Shown here: piece by piece, positions 11,963 to 22,073 of the stretch
Numbering within the stretch: position 1 is the first letter of the stretch
Layout of the letters: each line of letters starts with the position of its first letter
Assembly: GCA_963575645.1 (NCBI GenBank)
Contig: OY754466.1
Span: 7,418,001-7,482,000 of the forward strand
Source of the DNA: Xanthostigma xanthostigma
Taxonomy: Eukaryota; Arthropoda; Insecta; Raphidioptera; Raphidiidae
DNA length: 64,000 nt
Reading direction: 5' to 3'
Program-made: the position numbers and the translations under genes
Notes under the pieces: model-generated
What the model was told of the DNA's origin: nothing
The model's database searches: none
What the model saw: the letters and a program-made list of their open reading frames with translations, nothing else

Positions 11963-12661
11963 CAGGGCCGTAACGTGGATTTTGTGGGCCCTGGGCAAGA
12001 CCTTCAAATTGGGCCCCCCTCAATAAAAAAAAAATTGAGAAAAAACTTACCATGGCTATAGTTCCTGTTCTTTCACATTTTTAAAGTTTAGTAGGTATAT
12101 CACTTAATAAATAAACACTAAAATAAGGAATCTTTAAATTGGTCCTGTCCATATTTTTTGTAAATTTTTTTTATTTTATATTTATGTAGAAAAACGAATT
12201 AAAAATTTATTTAAATTGCATTCTTCTTGCTTTTTCTCCGCAAAATCATCAATTATATTATTAAAATCTATTTCTTGCACTATGTTAGATTCAATTGATA
12301 TAATATTCGACAAACGCTGTTGTGAGAGCGACGATCTTAAATAGTTTTTAATTAACTTCAGTTTACTAAAACTTCTCTCGCAAGAAGCGGTGGTGACTGG
12401 TAGGGTTAGAAATATTTTTAAAGCAACAACGATGTTTTGGTACGATTCTTTTTAAATAAAAATTCTAATAGCATATTCTGGCCTTTTTGGGCCCCGTCTA
12501 TCTGAGCCACCAGTGGTGTTACTTATATATGTGATTTGTAATATTCATTAAAATACGAATGAAAATAATTGAGATAATTTTTTATCGGGGTCTTCTTGGG
12601 CCCCCCTGGGCCATGGGCCCTGGGCAAGTGCCCCTATTGCCCCTGCCTAGTTACGGCCCTG
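11963..12661 (-). mobile_element. hAT element, 699 bp, perfect 8-bp target duplication
   Basis: The terminal inverted repeats are CAGGGCCGTAAC and GTTACGGCCCTG. The exact direct repeat TGTATAGG lies at 11955-11962 and 12662-12669. Subterminal GGGCCC-rich blocks occur at both ends. Inside, on the minus strand, lies the C-terminal dimerisation part of a hAT transposase (12182-12449), so this is an internally deleted relic of an autonomous element. It inserted into the dispersed repeat at 11690-11954. Confidence 0.92.
12182..12449 (-). pseudogene. hAT transposase C-terminal fragment (hATC dimerisation domain)
   Basis: An 88-residue minus-strand frame with no start codon, opened by an upstream stop. 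It contains LTLPVTTASCERSFSKLKLI and then NYLRSSLSQQRLSNI, the hallmark of the hATC domain in DUF4371/ZMYM6-like and ZNF862-like transposases. It ends at a natural-looking stop after FLIRFST. The N-terminal zinc finger and the catalytic core are gone, so the protein cannot act. The position inside an element with perfect target duplication shows it is the element's own gene remnant and not a host gene. Confidence 0.9.
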
Positions 12662-12973
12662 TGTATAGGTATTAGGTATTAGGAACCGTCGAGGAATGTA
12701 CGGCAGATGTGAAATATTTTAAGCTTGCCAAATCAACTTTAAGTTACAAAGCCTACGGACGCTTCCAAAAGCCCTATGGACACTAGAACTTTACGTTACT
12801 AGCAGCGCTACTTAAGTGACTATTCTAGTAACTAATAAATCTCAGTTAGATGTCTCCGTCAACAAAAGCCGTGTTACCGTTATCGACTACCAAAATTTAA
12901 CGCGTTAAAGGTGCGAAGTTACGTAAGAAGTTATTTGCTTCAAAAACACATCGTGAAGAATGGCACCGTTTAA

Positions 12974-13048
12974 GGCCTAGCACACATGAAGAGCGTTCAA
13001 CGCGCGTTGGCCCAACGCGCGTTGAACGCCTCTCATATAAACTAGGCC
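12974..13048. mobile_element. 75-bp palindromic Harbinger-type mini-MITE
   Basis: The ends are GGCCTAG and CTAGGCC, and the core is a strong GC-rich hairpin GTTCAACGCGCGTTG..CAACGCGCGTTGAAC. A TAA duplication flanks it (12971-12973 and 13049-13051). It has no coding capacity. Confidence 0.7.
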
Positions 13049-13969
13049 TAAGTATGATCAATTCTTTCAGGATCCCAAAATGCAGAACCCAAAATCTGTG
13101 ATATGATAAACGATAAAATAATATAATAGACGTAATTATCTCTAGGGTATAGAGAAGGATTAGTGTATTGCACGCGACCATGTCTATCCTTGTTCACCAA
13201 TGCGTTTCGACAATGGTGCTATCTTTTTCCAACACAGGAAAGATATTCTGATTACACGCGACTATTTCCGTTCTTGTCCAACGAACAGAAAATATCAATG
13301 ACAGCTATCTCTGTCCAACACAGGCAAATATATATTAATAGAGAAAACGTTAATGATTTATGTAATCCGGATTTTCACTAACCTAATGTGCAAATTACGG
13401 TAATACAAATGCTGCTGAATAGAAATCAGCGTCGGAGAATGGGGGGAGGGGTGCTTATACAACGGGCTTTTGAATAATACTACGGTGTAACAGTTGACGC
13501 GCTCTTAGTTCGCACGCAGTCGGGATCGGATGTGTAATAATCACGTTCTAAGCAAAACACGTCTGGTACAGCCAACATCCGTCCCGGTTTCACCCGGGTG
13601 CGATAGATATAATTCTGCAAAATGTATTTCGTTTGCGGCCCGGCGTCTGAACTAATAGCTTTGAGCAAATTCTACCAGATTTACTTCTGAACTATAATAG
13701 CTTTGAGCGAATTCTATCAGATGTGGCTACTTGGTAGTAAAACAGTTTTTTTTGTTTGCTTCTGAACACTAATAGATTTGAGTAAATTGTATTAAAACAT
13801 GTCGTTACATGTTACTAAAAACAGTATTTTTTTCACAAAATATTTAATAAAAACTATCCTATAGCGTAAGTTGCACCAACAAGACACATTTACAAAGTTT
13901 CATTAAAATCTGTTCAGTGGTTTCGGAGAGTATCGCGGACAAAATTGTGACACGAGAATTTTGTATATA
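13049..13969. other. Intergenic with repeat debris
   Basis: The CCCGGTTTCACCCGGGTGCG hairpin at about 13591 is a Helitron-type 3' terminus on the minus strand, also seen at about 716-730. Bases 13857-13965 match the dispersed repeat at 11840-11954. No gene seen. Confidence 0.45.
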
Positions 13970-14678
13970 TCTACACTAATATATAAAGCTGAAGAGTTTG
14001 TTTGTTTGTTTGAACGCGCTAATCTCAGAAACTACTGGTTCGAATTGAAAAATTTTTTTTTGCAGGATAGCCCATTTATCGAGGAAGGCTATAGGCTATA
14101 TAATATTACGCTACGACTAATTGGAGCGGAACATAAATGAAAAATGTTGCAAGATGTGTCTCAAAATTAGTCCGTCCGACAAATATTATCAGGTGAAATG
14201 CCTTAACTAAATACTGCAATATTAGCGTTCAAGAGTTCAAGCTCGGGTAGCTCAGTCGGTAGAGTGTAAGACTCTTAATTCCGAACATATTTTTATTTTT
14301 TTTTTATTTTCTACATTGCTTTCTTGTAAGGTTTACATTTCAATTTTTTAAAATTTTATTACGACTAATTAAAATTAAATAAATTTAATTAATAGCTCAT
14401 TTGAAAACTGTTACAACTATAGGTACCTATATATATAAAAATAATTTTCCTACAGTGTTTTCAATTAAATATTTATTATATTAAAAGAAATTTATTACTT
14501 AAAATAAGTATAGTAAATACTGCTTTTTAACGACAAAAACTTTTGAACGGTAACTCCGATCATTATGAAGTTTGAACACAACATTCATCTCGGTAAACTA
14601 AGATGAATGTGCGTACTCATGTCCCTTCCTTCCCCATTCGTTCTTTTGCATCCGGGTGAAACCGGGCGGGGCCGCTAG
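13970..14678 (+). mobile_element. Complete non-autonomous Helitron carrying a tRNA-Lys-like segment
   Basis: It begins TCTACACTAATATATAAAG after an A and ends with the hairpin CCGGGTGAAACCGGGCGG plus GCCGCTAG before a T, the expected A|T insertion. It is 709 bp long, against 330-370 bp for the short relatives. The extra length is a tRNA-Lys-derived segment (about 14241-14286) and an AT-rich spacer inserted between the conserved 5' and 3' halves. Two other copies share this arrangement. There is no Rep/helicase gene. Confidence 0.9.
14241..14286 (+). pseudogene. Truncated tRNA-Lys(CTT)-like sequence
   Basis: The D-arm TAGCTCAGTCGGTAGAG and anticodon loop CTCTTAA are present; the variable loop, T-arm and acceptor 3' strand are missing. 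It cannot be a working tRNA. It lies within the Helitron at 13970-14678. Confidence 0.75.
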
Positions 14679-14679
14679 T

Positions 14680-15639
14680 ATAGATAGATTACATTTGTAA
14701 CTACACTTTTACAGTGGACATCGGTTATAACGTATTTGCCAATAGCGAACCATCGATTTTAGTGTTTCGTTACAAAACATGTCTGTCCGCCCGTCTGTCC
14801 CAAACGGTAGGTACAAGCTATAGAGACTTGAAATAAGACCAATAAAACACAAAAACTTTAACCGCGAATACTGAATGAGCGAGCGTTGACTCGCAAATAA
14901 AAAAAGAAAAAGAAAATAGCAATATTTTCAACGTGTCCTATAAGTCACAGAGAGAGCACACATTGGCCTTCGTATCTAAGTTCATATATCATATGTTTAT
15001 TACGCAACAAGGTCTGGGCTTCGAACCCAGATTGTATTCGACCGATATTTTAAATGTCGACGTCCGATATTTATGTGCTCTGAAGAAAATATTCTGTTAC
15101 ATAAATCAAACATTTCAGTAAAAATATACAGTGCGAACGTGATAACACGGCTTAACTAGGGATGTGTTAACTTTTTAATTTGTAAAATCGAAACTGTCAG
15201 ACTACACAATATCCTATCTTATTTTTTTTTCTTTTTTTATTTTAACAAAAATAAAACAAGTGAATCGGCTGCTGTGGCCATTATCACTACTAATTGATTA
15301 CAATGGTTATCATCACAATTCTGCAAAAATTACAAATAGTATTGGTAATTTTACTTATTATATAGGTAAGTATGCATATTGTACCTATATTATTAAAGGG
15401 CATATATTTTCATTTATATTTCTTTCATTAGGTATATTTGTTTTTCAGGTATTTTAATAACTGTTTAATGTTGTTTTCTTCATTGTTTAATATAGTTTTT
15501 AGATTTGAAGAAATTCCTGTTTTCATCCGTTCCACATCATATAGCGGGCTTCTTTTAATCAGGCGCCAACTTTAGATGTGACAAAAATTACCCTAAGTAT
15601 ATCTTTAATTTCATCCGATTAAAAAAAAAAAATTATACA
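14680..15639. other. Intergenic, no gene seen
   Basis: No conserved domain or splice-bounded exon was found. The frames at 14933-15121 and 15260-15457 lack recognisable similarity and look accidental in this AT-rich DNA. Confidence 0.35.
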
Positions 15640-15860
15640 AAAAACTAGTAGCTAAATATCCAAGTTATAATCCAACGCATACACAAAGTAAGCGTCACGC
15701 GCTGTCATCTAACGAAATACTAGTAACTAAACTTAATTTCGCCGTGTTATCTAGATGTCGCCTTCAACTAAAGCCATGTTTAATCGAACGCACGCAAACG
15801 TAACGTCGTCCCATAAAAGTGTCGCGCCAATTGCACGGTTTTACTCCAACCAAACGCGCC
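15640..15860. repeat. Dispersed repeat, inverted copy at about 55515-55740
   Basis: Shared blocks are TATAATCCAACGCATACACA, AGCGTCACGCGCTGTCATCT and a segment reading AAAAGTGTCGCGCCAATTG. The two copies are in opposite orientation. A weaker relative may lie near 12790-12890. The element class is unknown. Confidence 0.65.
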
Positions 15861-16487
15861 ATTAGATGTTTTACATCTAAAATAATCAGCCATCTTGGGG
15901 TGGCCTCCATGTTGAATTTATACTACATTATATATTCGTATAAGTATCATAGATTAATAATTTAAGAAGTTAATCATGCATTTATACATCTCAATGTACC
16001 TAATATAAACGGTCTAGTTTTAGTATGCTTTGCCGCTCCATTAAGAGAACCGTACTATCTCCATTTATTTTGGTACCTTATAGCTTGTTATATTTTACTT
16101 GATACCCCATTTCATTTGATACCCATATTTGAAAGGTTTGTGAAAAAAAATGATCCGCCATTTTGGGGCGTTCGCCATATTTACATTCATAATGACGTAT
16201 CAGAGCTCTAGCTTACTGCGAACTAGTCGAAATGTCGACTAAATTAGCGGTCGACAGAGAAAATGAATTAAATGCATTGTAAAAAGAATATATTGCACTT
16301 AATACTGCCCTGCATTCTTTGCAAATCAACATTTTGTTTGTTTAGTGATTGCGAAGGATGTGGAGCGCTCCCAATCTCAATTCTTCCTTCCTACGACCCT
16401 GTGCTTACATGATAATTATTAATATTCCTCTAATTTTTCAAAAGTTTCCTGACTTAATTAGGTCTGGTGGTTATTGGGTTATTAACT

Positions 16488-16552
16488 AAAGCAATGAGGT
16501 TGGACAGTGCCAAACATAACCGCTAGGGGCGCCAGCTATATAACCACCTCGA
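16488..16552. repeat. Short repeat, inverted partner at 24908-24985
   Basis: The common core contains GCCAGCTATATAACCACC. The partner 8.4 kb away is in reverse orientation. It may be one end of an otherwise decayed MITE. No other function is visible. Confidence 0.5.
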
Positions 16553-16975
16553 TTTGTGAACCATCCATAGTACTGTGTACAAAATAAGTTTATTTAAAAT
16601 AATAATCAATGTTCAAATCCTCTCCATTAAATATCGAAATTTTTGACTTACCTGTCATAATCAGAACGCCTAATCTGCGTGGAAGGTGCATATCCCTAGC
16701 CTTCGAAACTTGTAGAAATTATATATGATAAGACACTTTTTATTTATAATTTACAATCTACACTTTTTGTTATTGTGAAGTTTTAAAGCACCTGTTCCAA
16801 AAATTTCAAGAGCCAATTGAAATCAACATTTATCCACCAACATAATAATTAATTTTATAATTATTCGTCAGTAACAAACTACCGCGCTCGTGAAAATATC
16901 GAAAACACGCACTGTTTGAGGCACTAAAGAAAATATCATATCAAAAATCAATATATTTTATAACCTATAGGTCCG

Positions 16976-17108
16976 TCCCTGTTTCACCCGGGTGCAAAAA
17001 AACGAAAGGGGGGCATGAGTACCCACGTTCATATTAGTTTACCGAGATGAATGTTGTGTCCAAATTTCATGATGATCGGAGTTACCGTTCAAAAGTTTTT
17101 ATCGAACC
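16976..17108 (-). mobile_element. Helitron 3'-end fragment
   Basis: On the minus strand it reads the Helitron 3' region: AACTCCGATCATCATGAAAT, a GTACTCATG block, then the CACCCGGGTGAAAC hairpin. The 5' half is absent and the terminal CTAG has decayed to CTATAG. Confidence 0.75.
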
Positions 17109-17109
17109 G

Positions 17110-18180
17110 ACTTTCGATTTTTGACGTTATATGCAGCGTTATATCTATCTATATTTCAAGATATAAAAATAAATCACAAATTTAGAAAAAAAACGAACCT
17201 AAAATACTGTAGTAGGTAGGCACAATAATTTTAACCACTTATTTTAGAAGTAGTATTAGTCTAATTAAAATAACTTCACAAAAAAATTTATTTAATTTTA
17301 TAAATAGGATTTAGATTTAGCCATTTTTATAATCAATCTATAAGGACGGACTGACGGAATCACGAACACTATTGCTCAACGCAAATAATATATCACACCC
17401 ACTGGTTAAAGTACTCAACAAAATACACATAAAAACTTTTCGTTAGTGTTAATAGCCTTTTATAAAAATATTTTGCATTTAATTGTACCGAAATATTATT
17501 ACATTTGAAGAAAATGCACCTCTAGATCAAGCCGCGAACCGTACGTTAAAAGTTAAAACAATCTTCTATAAAACTATGACAACTTGACAAATTAAAATAG
17601 TCCTCCTCACTCTCGGAGTCATTCTCGTAGCAAATTCTGCTTTTTTCTTTTTTTTTTTTTTGTATAATATTAAGAAAATCAATAAGACAGGCGTCATAGA
17701 TTACAAAGTAAAACAAGTTTACTCTACATTTGCAATAAATGATGTAATTGATTAACTAGACGATTCATATAATTAAGGCTACTTTCACAATCAACGAGGT
17801 TGTAGTGCAAATGTCAGAGTATCATTTAATCGACATTGTTTATTATCAAAATTTAAATAGATCTTTCGACGTTCCACATTACACACTTATTATTACATTT
17901 GCACAGGCAGGTATGTAGTCAGTAGTGTCAAAGAATTCGAGTACACAATAATGGATTTTGTCAGTTTATACATGTGTGAAATGTAGGTAGTTACATCTGA
18001 ATAGATTGCATGTAGATTATAGACGCTCAACAACTGATGTCTATTATTATATGTATTTGTGTAGACTGTATAGATTATAGACAGAGTATTTATGTTTATT
18101 ATGAAGCAAAATGTTCTATTTTTCGTCAAATATTAATATGCTTTAGAGATTGCACAACTGTGTATGTATTCTGACTGTAA
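17110..18180. other. Intergenic, nothing recognised
   Basis: AT-rich sequence with no supported exon, element boundary or RNA gene. Confidence 0.3.
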
Positions 18181-18204
18181 TCATTAAACTAGCATGTTAT
18201 TTTT

Positions 18205-18700
18205 TTTGCTATAGATGGTCATCATGGAAGCATTGAAATATCAAAGGGGCTGAGTGCCATTTTCTGACAAAATGAGTTTGAAAGGCGAGCCATAAGGGAA
18301 TAGATCAAAAATCAGCATGAGACATAACTGAAATCAAATATCCAGGCAGCAACATGATGAGGCTTTTAAGATGAATGAACAACTTAATAGTCCTGAAGAA
18401 GATTCATCTCGTGGTAGGCCTGTTAACAGGACATTGTCCAAAGAATGGAATTGTTTAACAAGGCCTTAAAGTGCAGACAGTGCAATAAAGAGACGGAAAT
18501 AACGTACCTCTGTGCGAATGGGGGGTTTTTTGCATCCTAGAATACAGATGTAGCTTGAACTATCCAGAATGAGTCCAGATGACATCAACCACCCAGTTCA
18601 CGGACTGTGCAAGCTAGTGCAAGGAACGAGGATACTGTATCAGGTGATATAAATAGATAGCAAAATAAGTCCTAGAGCCTGCAGTGTTCCAAACCGGCTA
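18205..18700 (+). mobile_element. LINE remnant: RNase H tail and zinc knuckle of a reverse-transcriptase ORF
   Basis: Plus-strand frames read GHHGSIEISKGLSA, like the GHxGIxGNExAD part of an RNase H domain. They are followed by VVGLLTGHCPKNG and then CRQCNKETEITYLC, like the CxxC-E-H/Y-xC tail of R1/I/jockey-type LINEs. The pieces lie in different frames with stops between them, so the copy is dead and old. No reverse-transcriptase core remains. Family assignment beyond a non-LTR element with RNase H is not possible by eye. Confidence 0.65.
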
Positions 18701-18868
18701 TCATTATTAAAAAGAAGTGTCAAGTGCCATGGGGAATATGGTGTCAAAGGAGCTATGCTTTTCTTATTTTTGGCACTTGGCTGGACGTTTCAACGCTTCA
18801 ATTATTTGTAAAAGTAATCAGATTCGTGTCAGTTAAACGTTACAGTTATATCTCTGTTAAGATCCATA

Positions 18869-19236
18869 TCAATATATACTAATATATAAAGCTGAAGAGT
18901 TTGTTTGTTTCTTTGTTTGGTTGAACGTGCTAATCTTAGGAACTACTGGTTAGTATTGAAAAAAAAATTTTTTGTTGGATAGCCCATTTATCGAGGAAGG
19001 CTATAGGCTATATAATATTACGCTACGACCAATAGGAGCGGAGCATCAATGAAAAATGTTGCAAAATGTAACTCAAAATGTGTCCGTCCGAGAAAAACTT
19101 TTAAACGGTAACTCTGATCATCATGAAATTTGGACACAACATTCATCTCGGTAAACTAAGATGACTGTGCGTACTCATGTATCTCCCTTCCCCATTCGTT
19201 CTTTTGCACCCGGCTGAAACCGGGCAAAACCACTAG
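18869..19236 (+). mobile_element. Complete short non-autonomous Helitron
   Basis: It starts A|TC (TCAATATATACTAATATA) and ends with hairpin CACCCGGCTGAAACCGGG and ACCACTAG before T. It is 368 bp with no coding capacity. It lies 101 bp upstream of the candidate exon at 19338, presumably within that gene's intron. Confidence 0.9.
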
Positions 19237-19337
19237 TATATAAATATATTTTTATGGGATTGATTTTGCAATAAATGGAATTGTTTTTTATAAAAACGAC
19301 AGTAAATTATAAGTTTTAATTGTTTTATATTTTTCAG

Positions 19338-19538
19338 GTACAAAGAAACTACTTCAACTACATATTTTATCATCTTGAAACAAAGACGTTACGTGGATCA
19401 TCATATCTCTGCATTAGATAGACCGATTTTGGTGCGGTTTTCTTTTCACGACGGAACATTTTTGCAGAAAATTTACAGAATACAAGAAGAAAGCAAACAA
19501 AACACATTAAGCAAAAAGGATAAACTAGTGTTAAAAAG
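19338..19538 (+). CDS. Candidate internal coding exon of an unidentified plus-strand gene
   Basis: A 201-nt stretch (67 codons) is open in one frame from an acceptor (TATTTTTCAG) to a donor (AAAAAG, then GTAACT). It starts with the last base of a codon and ends with the first two bases of the next, so the length is a multiple of three and the exon is symmetric (phase 2 to 2). The encoded segment includes ILKQRRYVDHHISALDRP and ILVRFSFHDGTFLQKIYRIQ and ends in a lysine-rich stretch. The pattern of hydrophobic and charged residues looks like a folded domain, possibly ubiquitin-like or RA-like, but I do not recognise the family. No adjoining exons were found. A Helitron sits just upstream. It could be a pseudo-exon or a remnant of a transposon gene. 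Confidence 0.5.
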
Positions 19539-19783
19539 GTAACTATTTTATGTTTAGTGTTTAGAAATTAGTTAATTTAGAAAAAATGAAATTAAATATT
19601 TTCAGAATAGTTCATTTAAAAGAGAATTACGCTTGTACTAATAGTTGAATTCTAGACTCATATACCGTCTTGCTTATGACCTATGTCACGTGACTATAAG
19701 TTCCGTTTTCAGTGGGACAGTCCCGCTTTTTGAACTGTATGTCTACAAAAAAACGCAATAACGTCAAAATATTTGACGCTTAA

Positions 19784-20139
19784 AGACCGCGCACACTTGT
19801 CGAGCATAAACCTGCACGACCTGCACAGCACGGAGCAAAAAAGCCTGCTTGTAAAAGCACACACGTTATCTAACGGACTAGCGCACATTAAACCAGGCCC
19901 TGCAACCAGCAACGGCCGTCAATGGGTCGGCTGCTCTTTCTGTCTAGCCGTGCTGGACCGATCTAGTGTGCTAGTGATGCGTCGTTTCCATTCATTAATT
20001 TGCAAAATGAATACCGCACATTATACAACAATTTGCTGGTTTGTCCAAATCTTTGATTAACGTCTGATTAGAACTCTTGCTGGTTTGTGCTGGTCCAGTT
20101 TGCGACAACGTGCGGGTTTACGAACGTGTGCGCGGTCTT
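19784..20139. mobile_element. Harbinger-type MITE (GACCGCGCACAC family)
   Basis: The inverted ends are AGACCGCGCACACTTGTCG on the left and CGAACGTGTGCGCGGTCT on the right, with GCACGACCTGCACAGCACGG inside. It is flanked by TAA (19781-19783) and TTA (20140-20142), an imperfect Harbinger-style duplication. No transposase. A short insert near 20048 (TTTGATTAACGTCTGATTAG) recurs at about 43545. Confidence 0.7.
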
Positions 20140-20527
20140 TTATTGTTCAACCAGCCCTCATATGACAAACTCCCCCCCCCTTCAGTCGCGCTTGACATGT
20201 TTACCTTATATAGAAAAAAAGGACCATATATTACGTCATATACTCACATATGTTACATAACACTACGTTATAAGCTCAAGACGCTGGATATGAATATGTT
20301 TATCTCTGTTTTCCGCTTCCGCTAGGTCATTCGAATATGATTTATGCAAAGGGTTAAAATTGAAGTCAATTTCTTCCATGCCAATGCATACAACTCTGTT
20401 TAAATAATACTGTACCTGTATCAGAGCTGTGCTTTGTATTGTCTATGAAAACTGTATTTGTTGCAGAAGTTAAGTATTAAATTTTGAAACAGTTACAGAT
20501 CTCAAATTTGATTTCAATCTTTTAAAT

Positions 20528-21173
20528 CAGTGGTCGGCAACCCGCGGCCCGCAGCCCTATACCTTGCGGCCCGTGACTGTTTTATATAAATAAAAGTCTT
20601 ATATACCTACCTACATAAATGAATAATTAAAATAATTTTCACAAACCCTTTTTCTTGTGATATTGAGGATGTACCCAGTCATTTACAAATGAACGTGATT
20701 GAGGTCCAATCTAATGATACTCTCAAAAACTCTTCCTTTGAAATCAAAGATCTTGTTAAATTCGATGGCAGTTTTCTATCTAATTTTGACGAATTGAAAA
20801 AGTTTGCTCTGCTATTAATTACAATTTTTGGTAGTACTTACTTATGAGAACAAACCTTTTCGATTCTCAATTACAGAAAAAATAAATATGCTTCTCGTCT
20901 CACAGATGAGCATTTGAGAGTTATTTCTACGAATTGCAACTACAAACCTGGAAGCTAACATAAAACAAATAGCCACTCAAATACAGCCTCAACGTCACAC
21001 TAATTTTTGTAAAAGAAAAGTTCTCGTTTAAATTTTTAATAAAATTCAATAAAATGTTTTCGAATTTTTAATATCACAAATACCTATTATTAAAATTATG
21101 AACAAGTGCGGCCCGCCTTTATTTCAATTTTCCACTATGTGGCCCTTGTCTGCCAAAAGGTTGCCGACCGCTG
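20528..21173 (+). mobile_element. hAT (Charlie-like) element with perfect 8-bp target duplication
   Basis: The ends are CAGTGGTCGGCAACC and GGTTGCCGACCGCTG, and TTTTAAAT is duplicated exactly at 20520-20527 and 21174-21181. Subterminal GCGGCCCGC blocks are present at both ends. The interior holds a damaged transposase C-terminus on the plus strand (20660-20960). It is 646 bp, so it is an internally deleted copy. It landed beside the mariner-type element that starts at 21185. Confidence 0.92.
20660..20960 (+). pseudogene. hAT transposase C-terminal fragment, GTF2IRD2/ZBED5-like
   Basis: The plus frame reads DIEDVPSHLQMNVIEVQSND, later LLLITIFGSTYL, a TGA stop, then EQTFSILNYRKNKYASRLTD. This matches the conserved 'FGSTYLCEQTFS..N..K..YRSRLTDEHL' block of hAT transposases related to GTF2IRD2 and ZBED5 proteins. 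The stop replaces the usual Cys codon. The N-terminal BED finger and most of the catalytic core are missing. It is the element's own relic gene. Confidence 0.85.
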
Positions 21174-21184
21174 TTTTAAATGTA

Positions 21185-21613
21185 CAGAGCGATTTATTAT
21201 AAACATATTGTAACTCGTCTAATTTTAAGAGAGAAATGGTCTCAGAACATAATATATTCTGTTTCACTTTAATTAGTCACTAAGTGAGTGAAAATAGGAT
21301 TTTAATTGTCAGTCGCATAGGGGTGAAATTATGAACAACCCTTTCTTAGTGGGTACCTAAAAGAAATGTCTCCTCCAAATTTTAATCTTTCGGTCATTGG
21401 TTTTTGAAACATGAAATCTGAAGGAAACATTCCTTTAATAACGTAGGCACTCACTAAGAAAGGATTGTTCAAAATTGTACCCCTAAGGAACTGACAATGA
21501 AAAAATATATTTTCCCCTCCTTAGAAAATATCCCCTTATACCGTATTTCTCTTAAAATTAGATGAGCTCAGAGCTTCAGTCAAGGTTTGGTAGTGAGTTA
21601 ATAAACCACTCTG
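21185..21613. mobile_element. Palindromic mariner-type MITE with TA duplication
   Basis: The termini are CAGAGCGATTTATTA and TAATAAACCACTCTG, flanked by TA on both sides (21183-21184 and 21614-21615). The halves are diverged inverted copies, for example TCTAATTTTAAGAGAGAAAT against ATTTCTCTTAAAATTAGA, and ACAACCCTTTCTTAGTG against CACTAAGAAAGG. It is 429 bp, non-coding and able to fold as a long hairpin. Confidence 0.8.
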
Positions 21614-21919
21614 TATGTAATTACGATTGTGTTTCAGAAGCTTTAATTAAAAAATGTCAAAAACTTTGGATTAAATAAAACAAATTAACGTTTTTAAAGC
21701 TTGCTATTTCCTTTTTCTGTAGAACAGTGATAGCTTCATTGTAAATAAATGTAAACGATATTTTAATTTTCTCAAAACAGCTTATTTCAAGCTATTACTG
21801 TAGGAAAAACTGGATATAACGTTTCAGATTTGTGTCGGGACGTTAATAATTAAACAGTTTAACAAAATAATAAATATTGCGATTCTTTTGCCTTGTGTCG
21901 CGTTTTTTACAAAAGTAGG

Positions 21920-21948
21920 TAGAAATATAAAATATATTCTTATATATA

Positions 21949-22044
<96 letters not shown>

Positions 22045-22073
22045 TATATATAAGAATATATTTTATATTCCCG
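21920..22073. repeat. (AT)n microsatellite inside a long perfect-looking palindrome
   Basis: About 90 bp of alternating AT is bracketed by inverted arms containing AAATATAAAATATATTCTTA on the left and its complement on the right. The whole can extrude as a cruciform of about 150 bp. An open frame rich in Ile and Tyr over it is an artefact of the AT repeat. The right arm joins the CCCGGG-bounded block. Confidence 0.85.

Noticed and set aside
13163-13668. Frames on both strands near 13.2-13.7 kb
   Set aside because: No similarity to known proteins; the sequence includes Helitron-type terminal debris.
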